Shown here piece by piece: positions 34,531-47,200 of a DNA stretch of 64,000 nucleotides (positions are counted from its first letter, which is position 1; every line of letters starts with the position of its first letter). The notes below the pieces were generated by a model. That model searched no databases, was not told where the DNA came from, and saw nothing but the letters and a program-made list of their open reading frames with translations. A program made the position numbers and the translations under genes. Location: the NCBI RefSeq assembly GCF_037126465.1, contig NW_026999348.1:1168160-1232159 (forward strand). The letters are read 5' to 3'. This DNA is from Ornithodoros turicata (Eukaryota > Arthropoda > Arachnida > Ixodida > Argasidae).

Positions 34531-35585
34531 ACAAATTCCGAACTGAATGCCACTTCTTGAAAAATCTTTGGAAATTGTAAAATGTTACGTCTTAATTGTC
34601 GGCTCTGATCATGATCGAGGTGGTGGGGGGCCCCGGAGCACACGTCCCGTTATGTCGTACGACATTGCCAGTCTGGAACGTTGCAGACGAATCATCAATG
34701 CAGGTTGCCCCACACGTGATGGAACCTTGTGATTTCAAGGACTTTTCTCCTTTGATGTGCTTCTCTGTAAGAGCACCAGACCAAGAAGAGTTAAGAGAGA
34801 GAGAGAATTGGAGAGATCAATGTAAGGGTTACAAATATAATAACAATTTAAACACCCACATTTCAATATTTTTGCTCCTGTGCCTTTTGTAAAATGGCTC
34901 TTGGCTGCCCTCTGCGTTTGTTCTCTCCATTCATGAAGATCTGAAATCAGTAATAATAAAATCTCAGTATTAACACAATTCTCATGTGTTTTATTTTGTT
35001 GTTCCAGTTAAGGATGCACCATGGGAATCCTGAGTAAAAACACAAGTACAAAATAATAGGAATAATTAAGCACAACTAAAGATTACCAATAACTGTCGGA
35101 ACTACGATATTTGTTACATATTTACCGACTTATGTGTTGACATAGAACAGGTGATACAACTAGAGAGTCCGAACACGCCACCCGAATTAGTCGAAGACGA
35201 TGGGAACTGACGTTCCGAGTCTGGAACATTATGTCTTCCCTCTTTCAGAATTAGTCGAACTCGACAGTATGGGTGTACATTACGCACCAGACTGCCGTTT
35301 TGTGCAACAGCATCATTTGCTGCAACACCTCCAAAATAAGTGCACTGAGTGCGAATGGCATGTGTGTGTATTATAGTGTAACAGCTAGAGCATGAAACGT
35401 ACCTACCAGCGTCAGAATTGCACCTCGTGCTTCTTAATTCACTCGGAAGTTGTGTACATCTGGTGCTGCTGTTGCCTAGGCCGAGAGAGTGCAGCTTAGA
35501 AAGAGTGGACTGGCACTTCTTGCATATCGGTGGTAACAAAGCGGTCCACGGAACAATTTTGTACTTACGCCCTTATCTTTTCGGC

Positions 35586-36267
35586 CATGCAACTCGCCAT
35601 GCGTTACCGAAACGTTCCCTCACCTGGTGAACGTCGAAGGGCGTCTAGTGAGGAACTTGAACGGAATATCCAGCACATTTGCTTCACTACTACCACAAAT
35701 CGCATCCTCGAGCAAACCGCTGTCTGCAAGCGCATGCGTACGCAAAGCGAGCAGACGGCAAGGCGGCGGCAGCCGCCAAGAACGACACGTGACGTTCTGC
35801 TGGCGCATGCGCAGCGCAATTAATTTTCCTCTCCCGAAGGCCAAGCGTGCTCACGTTAGAGCACTGCACGGGCCCGAGCTTACCCGAAAGCCCTAGCTCG
35901 GCTCGGAGCGTAGTCCGGGCCGGGCTTGGCGTTTTTTAGGCGGGCCTGGGCCGGGCTCGGGCTTCAGCCAACGGGCCCGGGAGGGGACGGGCTTGACAAC
36001 GCCAGACATGGTCGGGCATGTACGCGAACAAATTTCACTTCACGAGACTAGACAGCTGAATTTTCACGTTACTTTTTTCCCCATTGGGTATGGGATATCA
36101 GGTATTCTCATCTGAGAACTATCACTTTTTTACATGTGATCGTGCTTATTTCGTGGATGGGTCTGTATTTCACGCGTGCGCTCACACACGTTTGGGGACG
36201 ATTGGTGTGGGGTCAGTAGTATATATATGTGTCGTATAAGCGGGGGGTCCAGTTAGCCACATGGACC
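35586..36267. repeat. GC-rich stretch with one element end
   Basis: AGAGCACTGCACGGGCCCGAGC at 35859 begins a GGCCCGG-rich block resembling the ends of the 57285-57593 MITE (GTGCAGTGCTC). The opposite end was not found. No gene. Confidence 0.4.
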
Positions 36268-36350
36268 CTTGGGCCCTGCCCTGAGCCCTTCGCGTATTTT
36301 TCCCCGCGCGGCGCGTGTGCGGAGGGTTGTCCGCGCGCTTATAACCCCAA
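36268..36350 (-). repeat. GC-rich dispersed repeat, copy 2
   Basis: Inverse of 2507-2580 with very few differences over about 70 bases. It abuts the CCCCAAGAACACA terminus at 36352. Confidence 0.75.
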
Positions 36351-36351
36351 G

Positions 36352-36550
36352 AACACACTGACATCCGAGGCATATCCCTAGGATATCACCCACGGATGGG
36401 ACTGACATCCTCAGGGTGGTAAAATTGATCCTCCAAGTATCCTTACCATGTCATGTTTGCACTCCTCAGTTTGCATCCCTAGTCTATCCCTAGAACATCC
36501 CCAAGGATCAAGGAGGGACAGTGTAAGGACGCATGCAAGAGTATCCATTC
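36352..36550 (+). repeat. CACTA-like terminus and subterminal motif region (copy B)
   Basis: It begins CCCCAAGAACACACTGACATCC and continues with dense, irregular ATCC/CCTAGG/CCTCAG motifs for about 180 bases. It shares its start with 41752 (CCCCAACAACACAGTGACC) and, inverted, with 59357. Motif-rich subterminal regions are where CACTA-type transposon proteins bind. Confidence 0.55.
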
Positions 36551-38517
36551 CTACGTTAATTTAGGTTGGACACCTCCATATAATCTTCCCAGTGGCGCCC
36601 TAGTATTGCTACTGTAAGGTTTGTGTATGGTTGTAGGGTTTTATTACAGTAATAACAAAGCACAGTTACAAAACATTTGAGATATCAAACAATGTTGGCA
36701 GTGAACAGAAGAGTTTCAACAGCTAATGTTTCAGTTCTATTAATCTCAAACTTTGCATACAGAAAAGCAAGCACCGACATCACATATAAAAATCTGAAGT
36801 ACTGTAGGGACTTTGATTCAGAACATTGTATAGAGTATATCCACCAAAAACGAACATGTCCCCTGAATCCGTATTCTTCGGATGCTTTATAATGTAGAAA
36901 AATTTGATGAAAGCAGAACATATGTTGCATTATTATTCCATAACACAGAACACTGGCTAGAATCAGTCTCCAAATAATGTAGAGTATATAATGACTAGCA
37001 TAAAGTACAAAAAAAATCCTTACAGATAGAGGGCAAGTGTCACTCAGTGCTCAACTGTTGCACCTCCGAGCTTCATATATAAACATACGTTTCTTTTCAA
37101 ATAAGCCACCTGCAGTATAATCTCCTGTGCCCCCTCTTTTATCACACAATGACAAACTGCTTTGGTTAAAACTACCTTGCACAGTGCAGTATATACTGAC
37201 GAATTTTGTGGCACACAAATGGGCATCAAGCAAGAATAAAATAGTGACTAGTGTTGTGCCACACAAAAAGTTAAAATACAAAGTGGACTGACAAGAGCTG
37301 AAGTGTTTAAATCTTCAAGCGCAAGTATACTCAAGTGAACAGTACAGCAGCAATGTCTCAATATTAAGGCTTCCAAGCATACAATGAAAGATAGTGGATG
37401 TTCTCTCTCAACTCTGGCATATGACATGGGCTTCCTTGTTCACAAGGAAATAGCAAAACAGAAAATGACATGGTACTGTTGCATTTTGGGTGCTCTCTCT
37501 TTTTTCATGTTCTTCAAAGGGAATAATTAATTAGCTGCAATGAAAAAATAACATGACTATACCCTTGCTGTAGCATCTTATAGTGACTAGATTAAACATG
37601 TAAAAAGGCAAGCACAGTATAATGTGTACCAGTAGTAAAGCGTGTAAGATTATAACGTTGAGTGACTTTTAAAAAAATCAAAATAAAGGGCAATACATAG
37701 TGAATATTTTGCCAGAACATAAAAGTTTAAAAAAGGGCACATTGTGACATGTAGGTCGTTCCATTGCACACAATGCTGATCTCAGTATGCTGTGTACATA
37801 TTTTCAGAACACCAAATAGCTTATTTCTCTACCACAGTGACACCCTAGAAGCAAGTTCACAGAAGGGTGACTGGGAGACCCAGACACATCTCTGTGCACA
37901 CTTTCCAGTTCAGTACTTGTTATAGCTTGGCATTTCGGGCTGAAACGCCCAGGATCACAATCATTTGAAGGTACGAGTTCAGTAGTGGTACAAACTCACG
38001 AGATGGTCGATAAGGCCCCTGTTTATCTCGTACTTGCAAGGAACTATACTGCCCCACTGCACAGACCTCGCACGAATGAATGTCGCTGGTCGCACAATCA
38101 CTATCATGATATCGCACAGTCAGCTCATGGCACGAAAATACCCCTCAGGGTGATCATATCGTGCTCATGGATTATTTTGCAGAGCTTTGGTTGTAAGTGA
38201 TGTTATCTGCTGAGTCCCCTACTGCCCAGCACGAGCTCACTCCATGACATCGTAATGGTCAAGATGCGATCAGCAAAATTAATTTTGTAAGGTTGGTGTA
38301 GTGGTGTGGTATAGTTACTTACAAGCACAAGATTACAGGCAGCATGTCGAACTCCACGTCAGTTCGTACTAAAACTGGACTCTTGCCTTATCAAATGATT
38401 GGCCTTCTCAAATGATTGCGAGCTTTGCAGCGCGAAATGCTGAGCTATGCCGCTAAGGTATCATCTTGATGGAGAAATGTATCACTCTGGTGTTCCATTA
38501 ACTTTTCCACATGCAAA
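36551..38517. other. Element interior downstream of exon pair B, no gene seen
   Basis: AT-rich, with no recognisable domain or repeat borders. It probably contains the 3' untranslated region and end of the truncated copy B. Confidence 0.4.
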
Positions 38518-39120
38518 TTACAACTGCTGTGCAGAAGCCCTCTTGGTGGCCTTTTTTGCTATCCTTTCCCGCGCATGCCGCAGCCAGGTCTGTATCGCCA
38601 TCTCAGTTTCGGCAACCGTTCCACCGTCTGTAGCTTTGTTGACAGCACCTGTAAAAATAAATACAAATTGTTTTAAACACACAAGCATGTCTATTGCAGT
38701 GATGGAAGAGCCTCAAGTTGTTCTGGCGCAGAAAAAAATCGAATTTTGGTACAGCATGTCTCAGCTTTGCAATCCACCATCGGACGGCCCCGGACATGTA
38801 TGGTTTCTATTTTATGACGTGGGATGAGTGCTTTCCACTTTAATTTCAGTGTCATTGTGTCTAGGCCAATTTGCCACTCTATTTACACGTGTGAGATTCG
38901 GAAGCTGGAGATTCAGGAGCTACGAGCCTGACCTGCTTCCGAGAAGTCAGTGTATAGCGGTCGTGAACCGAGTTTCCACATACACAATGTGCTTCATTGT
39001 CTGAAGGCCTAGCAATCCTTAAAGCTGCCCTTAGGACACCATATTTGCGAGTTTTTATCTCCTCAAAGGCACACCCTTGAACCTTCGGAACTTAAGATGT
39101 AATGCTATACACCCCTAACT

Positions 39121-40130
39121 CCTAGTAGCACAAAACGTTTTGTAAACGTCGAGGAAAGGTCTAGCCACAACCACATTTTCATCTAGGAGACGTCTTCAAT
39201 CTGATCTACATAACGTCTTCTATCCCCGGATAAGTTGACGCTTTCCCGAGTCTTGAAGACGTGTTTGTGGCCGTCTTGAAGACGTTCAAAAAATGTTTAG
39301 AACACTAATTTGAATGTGAGAAAATTCTGCCCTGTGTATATCCACCGGGTACAGTTTTCCGGAGATCTGCCTCTTTTTTCATTTTTCAACCTCAGTCACC
39401 GTCACCACACGTTCCATTTTCTCTTTCCCCAAGCAGAACTGCAAGCAGCACTGCCACGTTGCATTTTGGCCAAAATCGAAGACGCGGTTCACCAAGGTGG
39501 ACCGCGTTAGCAGAGGTCCTCCCACCGTAAGAACAGCAGGCTCCATCCACGGCGTTACACGTAGGGGAACCAGAGCATAGAGGTGGTCTATTCCCTTGCA
39601 AAGGGAAAACAGATACTATATATTGCTCGTCTTAGAAACTCCTGTAAACTCGATAGCCGTGCTCGCCTCTGAGTCAAAATGGAGGGTGAGGTGTCTAAGT
39701 TTATTTCAATTACGCACACAAACAACACTGAAGTGGGAAATTTCCGGGAGTATTAACTCACCGTCAACTCAACGCCTGTGTTTCCTACTGCTTTTGGTTT
39801 GAGACAGTCAGTAGGTCCACCGAAAGTAATCTTATACAGTGCACACAAATCGTCCTTGTCTAAGATACGCGTTGAACACAGTTGGCGAAGACGTATTATA
39901 AATGGAAAGCTGGTACGTCTTGCAAACGTGAACGGAAGGTATTTACAGGATGTCTTCCTTAAGGATACCTCTTCAACAGAGATGCCGAAGACCTATTATA
40001 AACGTTAAATCGGCGCGTCTTATAAACATACTATAAATTACGGCTTCTAGACGTCGCGTTGACGTCCTGATCGTCTTCTATCCTAATTTGACCAAATAAA
40101 GACGTTTCCGCGACGTTATGTGCTACTAGG
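39121..40130. mobile_element. Non-autonomous element with GTCTTC/GAAGAC motif arrays
   Basis: The inverted ends CCTAGTAGCACA (39121) and TGTGCTACTAGG (ending 40130) enclose about 180-base subterminal stretches dense in GTCTTC/GAAGAC and ACGTC (39180-39300 and 39880-40100). The middle has no transposase. The pattern fits a deletion derivative of a motif-binding (CACTA-like) transposon. It sits in the intron of exon pair B. Confidence 0.6.
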
Positions 40131-40748
40131 GACAATATATGGGGGAAAGAAGAAAGAAAGAAATCAGCTGAATATGTCAAATAGTTATGAAGATAAGTGG
40201 CGTCAAACTTCGTAGGAAGCCCTACGGTTGAAATGCCCACATCTCAATGATAATCAAAAATAACCACAAATTATTTTCTACTATACTTTCAGTGCCCTTG
40301 TTCCTCCTAGGGACAGGGTTTTAATATATGTTTGAAAGGAAAAAAAATTGGAGAGGTCTACCAGACCACCCTGCCTGCTTCGGTTGGTAAGATGTCTTTG
40401 AGAGTGGGAAAAACACAAGATAACACAAAACGAACAGCACAGATCCTTAAAACGTCAATGTGACGATACACCGTGACTTCTTGGCTAGGGCTAGAATAGG
40501 CCTAGCTGGCATCGGCTTTGGCCAATTAGTAGGCTAGTAAAGTCGCTGCAACATCTCACTCCAAAGTTTAAATTTGGTTAAACGCTGCTTCGCCTCGTTA
40601 ACTTGAGGTTTCGTTTTCTCCTGATGCACACGACATCCATGGACTGGAAAGTCGTTGCCCGCTCCGTGCTTTGGCGTAAACGCAGCCAAAAACACTTTCT
40701 ATGGAGCTGGATGGAACAGCACTGATTGAAGAAGCATGAAAGTCACTG

Positions 40749-41178
40749 AAAAGGTTAACAAATACATACAAAGCCTCAAATTGCCTAAGAAATTAAACGA
40801 GAAAGATGAAAGTCACTGAAAAGGTTAGCTAGCTCTAGGACTTGTTCCTGCCTCAGAACATCAGTTATCTCATGTTCAACAGTTGCCGCTTGCGTCGATC
40901 CCGTCGTATGAATGTGTGTATGAGAGAGCAAAAATGTAAGAGTGGAAGGAGGATGAGTGCGATAGAGTGACTGGTTTGTCCCTTCAGACAACGCACCCTT
41001 GGAAGTCGCTGGGGAGGTATGTTAGCTTGATTCAATTGGTAGAGCCCTGGACTGGTAATGCAGAGGTTGTGGGTTCGAGTCCTACAGCTGGCTAACCTTT
41101 TCAGTGATTCCCTCATCTTTCTTCGTTAGTTTCTTAGGCAATTTGAGGCTTTGTATGTATTTCTCTCTTTTATGTTGT
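40749..41178 (+). repeat. tRNA-like SINE, copy 2, within an inverted-repeat frame
   Basis: The tRNA-like part at 41021-41096 has B-box GGTTCGAGTCC (41072-41082). The shared SINE body starts near 40853. The outer sequence 40755-40829 (AAATACATACAAAGCCTC, TTGCCTAAGAAA, AAGTCACTGAAAAGGTTAG) returns inverted at 41094-41165, making a stem around the SINE. Confidence 0.65.
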
Positions 41179-41729
41179 TCCTGCCTCAGAACATCAGTTC
41201 CCTCAAGCACTCGGTGGTTGGTGCATCACTCCTATTGCACTTCAGGCAGAAAAAGTAAGAATATGCAGTCAGCAAGACAGTCAAATGCTAATAAATGTAC
41301 AGGATAATTCCCACATGCTATATGCCATACAGTTTGGGAATATACTCACTGCACATGATGCTGCAGCATTCTAGAGAGCTGAACTTCTTTTTGCCCCCAC
41401 TTCCGGTCCAGTTGAATTCCTGAGCCACCTCGTCCGAGACCAGTGCATAGAGGATGCGTCTTGCTCTGTCTCCGTTGTTTGTGCCACCTAGCCTCATCAT
41501 GTACCTTTCCTACAAGCAGAGTATACCAAAATGCTGTGAACACATTTTTGTTGACAATGTATTAATTTTCGCACATCACACATTGAGTCATTTGTCGCAG
41601 GTACTTAATTTCGTGACTCGAAGGCTGTTTCCTTTCACAGTATAATTAACTGTGTTCGCGGGTACGATTGTTTGCTATCTTTTAATGGTTGCAAAACTTA
41701 ATACATCACAAACAAGGATATGTTTACAG

Positions 41730-41751
41730 TATATATATATATATATATATA
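41730..41751. repeat. (TA)n microsatellite at the element border
   Basis: A run of AT dinucleotides directly before CCCCAACAACACA. It may have been the insertion target. Confidence 0.8.
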
Positions 41752-41970
41752 CCCCAACAACACAGTGACCGCCTCAGTTCGTCCTGGGGATGCCATCAAG
41801 GGACAGAGATGACATCCTCAGGAGATCCTCACCAGATCCTCAAATTGTCCTCAATGTGTCAAAGTGGCACTCCCAAGCTCATCCTGGTGACGTCCTGCGG
41901 AAATCACCAGGGACAGTACCAGGACGGTCCCAGGAGGCCTGTAGGAGCCTCTTCCCTGTGCACTTTCTGC
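41752..41970 (+). repeat. CACTA-like terminus and subterminal motif region (copy A, left end)
   Basis: Starts CCCCAACAACACAGTGACCG and continues with dense ATCCTCA, GTCCTG and AGGGAC motifs to about 41945. It is the inverted partner of the 59210-59357 region. Confidence 0.6.
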
Positions 41971-42609
41971 ATGCATAGGCCTCATATACACTTTCCTTTA
42001 TGCACCCTCACCACCCAGTTGTAAATGCTTTTACAGCCGGGCAGTGCTGGGCAGTGCGGCGCAGTGCGGGAGCATTACAATGAAAGTAAATGGACTAGAA
42101 CTTTATTGCACAGAACATTGCACTGGTTTATATGAAAGAGTTGAGAATGCTGCCAGTTATCACAAATGACAAAGATGGTATAAGGTACTAGTTAATGTCA
42201 CTGAACTAACACCAACCAAATGTCTATAAAAGTAAAATGTGTGTGAAGTAGCACTAACAGCCGGTACAAAGCAGAGGTATTGCACAAATCAAGCACTCAA
42301 CATAATTCAAATGCATGGAGACTTCTGAGCAAAAGGTCTAAAAGTGCAAAATGTGTGAAGTAGCACAAACAACAGGTGCAAAATGCAGGTAAAGCATATA
42401 AAGCACTCAACATCACTCAACTGAAATGACTCAGAATAAAGGCCTTTAAAAGTTCAAAGGGCAGAAAGCAGTGCAAATAGCAGGTACGAAGTGGAGATAA
42501 GGCGCGCACAACTCGGTATAAAAAATATATATAGCAGGTAAACATATAAAAGCAGTTGTAGTTGTGCCACTGATGTGACTAACAAGGTGGTACATTTCCA
42601 TGTCACAGT
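41971..42609. other. Element interior, no gene seen
   Basis: It holds three loosely repeated units of about 85 bases (GTGAAGTAGCAC.AACA.C.GGT.CAAA, with CACTCAACAT) between about 42170 and 42500. These look like a degenerate tandem duplication. Confidence 0.45.
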
Positions 42610-43383
42610 GGTAATGACTTAAGATACGACGGCAGAAAAATAGTCGATGTCAAGTTGCCGTTGATGAGTAGATCAAAGAGTGATATAAAACGGTAGGAGC
42701 AACGTATTTATTTACACATGGTAACAAGACTTTCGTGCACGAGACTGCACTTCAGGTTACAAAAATATGAATACGGTACAGGAACATCTGACGAAGGAGT
42801 TTTCGTATGAGAGGTGTCATCCGTCGCCATAACCCCCTCTTTTATCCGTAATGCCTGGAACGTCACCTACATGCGTTCCCATTTCCCGTGTAAGCCTTTG
42901 GACTCGCGTTATGTTGCGCTTCTGATACCCCTTCATTTGTATTTATGTTCTTTTCATTTTTACCTGTATTTACATTCTTTCCATCACCCTGCTACCCTCT
43001 CATACGAAAACTCCTTCGTCAATTGTATACGAGAGGGTAGCAGGGTGATGGAAAGAATGTAAATACAGGTAAAAATGAAAAGAACAAATACAAATGAAGG
43101 GGTATCAGAAGCGCAACATAACGCGAGTCCAAAGGCTTACACGGGAAATGGGAACGCATGTAGGTGACGTTCTAGGAATTAAGGATAAAAGAGGGGGTTA
43201 TGGCGACGGACGACACCTCTCATACGGACCTCTCATACGAAAACTCCTTCGTCAGATGTTCCTGTACCGTATTCATATTTTTGTAACCTGAAGAAGTGCA
43301 TTCTCGTGCACGAAAGTCTTGTTACCATGTGTAAATAAATAAGTTGCTCCTACCGTTTTATATCACTCTTTGGTAATGACTTA
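42610..43383. mobile_element. Penelope-type foldback with 12-base direct repeats
   Basis: GGTAATGACTTA at 42610-42621 and 43372-43383 flanks a 53-base unpaired extension and then inverted arms 42675-43013 and about 43030-43371. The arms carry a hammerhead-like motif near each outer side. Long inverted repeats with an extension on one side only and a hammerhead motif are features of Penelope-like elements. No coding region is left. It lies in the 3' region of gene A. Confidence 0.7.
43283..43325 (+). ncRNA. Hammerhead-ribozyme-like motif
   Basis: The order is stem I strand GTAAC, core CTGAAGA (43288-43294, position 7 is free in hammerheads), stem-loop GTGCA-TTCTCG-TGCAC, GAAA (43312-43315), a one-pair stem III with loop, and the closing strand GTTAC (43321-43325). 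This is the minimal form known in Penelope-like elements. An extra A after the core is atypical. The mirrored copy (minus strand, 42760-42721) lacks three core bases and should be inactive. Confidence 0.55.
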
Positions 43384-44111
43384 GCAAGAATGCAAAATGT
43401 AATGCACATTTAAAATAACCAGACTAGAGGCTTCATAGCTGGATAATGTATAAAAAATAAAATAAATAAAGCTGTGCCTTGGAAGATAAAAAAGTGCCTG
43501 GAACGTATCTGAGTACACGACATGCTCCTCCTCCAAGAGCTGTGACGCACACATGTAACTGCTTGAAACATGGCTTGCTCACAGATAACTAAAGGTTAGT
43601 ATAAGTGCTGAAAGTCCTTAGCAGTTTTAAATTGACTGGTAAACAGCTGCGTGCTGCAGCATTGCACATCATGCTCCTCCTCCTGTGATTGCATGACCCT
43701 CATGTAGGAAGCGTATTGGAAAACAAGGCTATGGTCCTCACTTAGGAAAGCTCGAATTTGGATACGAGCAAAAGACGGATGAAACAATTCAAAGCTGGCA
43801 GGGCATTTACTTTCCAGGCCACTTGTTCGTTCCTTTCTTTCAGTCGCTGTGCACCCTCCCGTGTGTGACCTTGTAGCCGGAAATTAAATGTCCTGCCAGT
43901 TTTGAGTTATTTGGTCCATCTCTTCCCTGTGTCCAAATTCAGGCTTACCCAAGTGAGGACCAAGGTTTCATTCTTCAATACCTTTGCTATATGAGGGTCA
44001 CACATTCACCAAAGGAACACCATGTTGTGCAGTTTTTCACAACTGCTTACAAGATAGGTGACGATGAGCAGTGTTATTTGCTCACATTCTCAGAACAACT
44101 TTCGCAGGCAT

Positions 44112-44242
44112 TTAGCAGGTAGCAGAGGTGCCGCTGTGACTCTTCTTTTTCTGCAACCTTTCGTTCGCATGTCTTAGCCATGTTTGAGTGACTTTCTCGA
44201 TGTCAGATGCTGTTGCAGCTGCCGGTGGGGTCGTGAGTGAAC
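44112..44242 (-). CDS. Terminal exon of gene A
   Basis: 131 bases after a TATTTTGCAG acceptor. It encodes a short threonine/alanine linker, the helix IEKVTQTWLRHANERLQKKK and a TAA stop. It aligns in length with exon 38648-38518. Confidence 0.7.
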
Positions 44243-47200
44243 CTGCAAAATATGAAGAGGTCAGCTCTCCTGTGTGTAGGCTCCATGTGCAAGCTTCATA
44301 TGGAGCAGAACCTTGTTAATTCAACAAACAAACCTAAATCAAGAAGCCACTGAAATTAATTACAATAGAAACCCTATGTCTAAACTCTCTGGGACCAGTA
44401 CGAAAGTTTACTACATCAGGAATTTTATTATATCAGTTTTATTCTATAGGTACCGGAGTTCTCGTTTACTATAAGCGGAGTTTTACTACAAGCTGCGTTA
44501 CTATAACGAGGTTCTACTGTAGTTGCCAGTCGCCACCACCGTCAGTAAATTGGTCACCAGAGTGAAGACTTGTGCGTGTGCATAAATGTCTGCTCTACAG
44601 ATGCGCTGAAATGAAAACGCACAGATTAGTTCTTACAGATGGTTTTGTGATGCACACTGTGGCACGGACAGGAAAATGCTCAACCTTGTTCAGGTTTCAT
44701 AGCATCGCAATACCTGAACGAATGAGTTGACGTGGGAGTGATTGAGCAGTTCTACCCAGCTACTGCATTGACTTCCTCTTTCATGCTGCCTTATAGCATT
44801 AACATTGCACAGAACCCCTGTACGTTGCATACCTGCCAACTTGGGAACATCCGAATTAGGGAGATTTGAAAGGCGGGGGGGGGACGTTTTTTTGCAAATG
44901 AACTTGCTATGTGATATAGGAGAAAGCCGATGTTGAGAGTGCTAGGATTCGCACCAGCCGATACTAAAGTCAGCATCATTGCGTGCGTCACTTTTGTTTT
45001 GTCAATAAAAAAACAGCAGACTGTCACGGCGCACGAGACTGCCCACGGGCATTCGGTTTGCAGCAGCTGACAGGAACAGATGACTATTTCTTGGTCTTCT
45101 AACACTGCACTAACATTGGTTATGGGCCCAGCATGGAGGCTTTTATGTGCATATGTAACAGGCATGCTCGACTCCAGCAGACTTATCAGGCACAATCTTT
45201 GCAGCAGGAGACTTTACCCTCTCCAAGAAACTATCTGGGTCTCTGACTGTGACGAGGCCACACCACATTGCTAAAAGAACGTGAACTCACGAAACTATGT
45301 CTCTCTTCTCTTTGCGATGCTGAACTGCCCTCACATTCAACACTACCCGTTCAGCACTGCCTGAGTAACGTGGTTGAACTTCAAAAGCCCATCTTGACTT
45401 CCCACTAGAGCTACATAGTAGTTGTTGAACAATTAGTTAACGAGTCATTAAAAAGGTAGTTTGCACGATACATCCCAACCATCGGTTACAGTTGTACATC
45501 ACCGTCGTCAGTTACGTGAACAGCAACTGCAAACACTTTCCGTTCAGCACGCTTATCATGAGCTCCTGTGCGCAGTTTCGAGCACACATGTACAGCTTTG
45601 CAACATCGGGAGTTGGGAACACGGAGGAGAAGGGCCCGCACGGATAATATCGTAGTCCGGTCCTTGTCTCGATATGGGAAAATCTGATGTAGCTAGTACA
45701 TTTTGTCTTTGCGCTTAACGTGGTTCTTGTGCTCCCCCAACGTAACGTGGGTAACAACAGTGTCAGGCTACTCTGCACGAATGCTGATGTCGCAGTCATA
45801 AACTGTGCAGAACACATGGTGCCTTTTCCTGGGCCCGATCACGCGTCCCAATTCAGTTGTCTATTGCTTCAGATACTTGTTTTGCTTACACAGAGCCGTG
45901 ATCTGCAATATGCGACGCAGAAACACTGCAAAGGCACCCTTGTCGTCCTAAAACACGGACGAAATGCGCGGAAATTAGAAGCTCAGGACTAGAATAGAAA
46001 GCGGCAGCGATACAGATGGCAATCGGGCTAGAATGGGATAGACGTTAATTCTGGGTGGCCAGACAAAACGCAAGCGTTCTAGATACTGAGGAGGAAACTG
46101 CATTTTCCGGGAGATTTGCTTCTCAATCGTACAATCGCACAAAACAGTCTGAATCCGGGAGTCTCCCGGATGAATCGGGAGACTTGGCAGGTATTGTGAA
46201 AATTTGGCAAGAAAGGAAACAGCAATTTGCCAATCATGCGTACATCAGCAAAAACATGGAGCAGCGTATCACATCAATTTTACCAAACAGAAATTCCACA
46301 CCGTAACCACACTGACTGCAACCAGCATGCAACTACAGTACAGAAACATACGACATACTTAGCATGATAGCTCTGAGCTGAAGTGATTGGAACTTTTCCT
46401 TTGACCCTGTCCCAGTCCAATTAAAGCACACAGCGACCTCGTCTGACAGGAGATGGTAGAGAATCCGCCGTACTCTGTCACCGGTGTTGTTGCCTCCCAG
46501 TGTTGTCATGAACTTGCGCTGAGAGGAAAATATGTGATTGCATCATTCCAGAAATATCTATCAGTAAACGCTGAAGCAGTCAAACAGAGGCCCAGTTATT
46601 GCACGGCGTGAGAGGAAGCAGGCCATAAGTAGGGTTCCTCATAATTGGCAAGCATGTTTGTTGAGAACTGGAGGAAATGTTAGTTGTTTGCACCTGTCCT
46701 ATTTTTTTCTGCACAGTCACAAGGACAACAGCTTTTGGCAAACCCTTTCTGAACTGTAGTAAGAGTAGCAAAAAACAACAACAGGTCAGCACTGTTCAAA
46801 GATTTTCTCCAGAATAGCAGGTAATGTTCGTGATATGTCACCCACGCTTTAGGAGGGAAATTTAGCCCAACCTAAAAATGAGCGAGGGCATGAAACGTAT
46901 TATCAAATTGGCAGTACTTAAGACAAGGCAAACGTTGCATGCAACAGTGGTGGCAGCATGAGTCTAAGATCAAACAATTATAGTGCTCTATTTGTGGGGT
47001 AATCAACAGTAAAAACAAGTTCAGGAGCTGAAGATCTGATCACATGCCAACAATGAAATAGGAGCAACAAGTACTGTTGTGCACCCCACAAATGGAACAC
47101 TACAATTCCTTTATCTGAGACTCGTGCTCAGGCCGTCCCATGGCGTTGGTCTTACGGGATTTTTTTTTTTTATTGGGTGTGAGCGCCGCGAAGTAACTGT

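Larger units (their letters stand above)
30190..35580. mobile_element. 5.4-kb element with inverted ends of about 490 bases
   Basis: 30190-30680 and 35034-35580 are inverted copies at roughly 70-75% identity by eye (for example GTACAAAATCGTTCC near the left end, AGCACAACTAAAGATTAC at the inner end). The interior has no long frame. It holds a mariner-type MITE (31145-31953), three copies of an 80-base unit and short exon-like frames. The left end interrupts the gypsy integrase. The gypsy sequence was not found after the right end, so a deletion or rearrangement accompanied the event. Superfamily not determined. Confidence 0.65.
38518..41509 (-). pseudogene. Second (B) copy of the DUF4806-type terminal exons
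   Basis: Exon 41509-41350 (160 bases) follows a 3' splice site GCTTGTAG and ends at GTGAGT. It encodes MMRLGGTNNGDRARRILY and then DEVAQEFNWTGSGGKKKFSS. Exon 38648-38518 (131 bases) follows TTTTTACAG. It encodes TEMAIQTWLRHARERIAKK and ends TTG-TAA. Phases agree across the splice. Both exons match gene A in length exactly, and the first is about 60% identical in protein. No exon for the rest of the protein was found before the CCCCAA terminus at 41752, so this is either the tail of a truncated second element or an alternative 3' cassette. Confidence 0.65.

Noticed and set aside
35114..35539. 141-residue cysteine-containing frame in the 5.4-kb element
   Set aside because: It lies wholly in the inverted arm. 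The other arm does not keep the frame, so coding is unproven.
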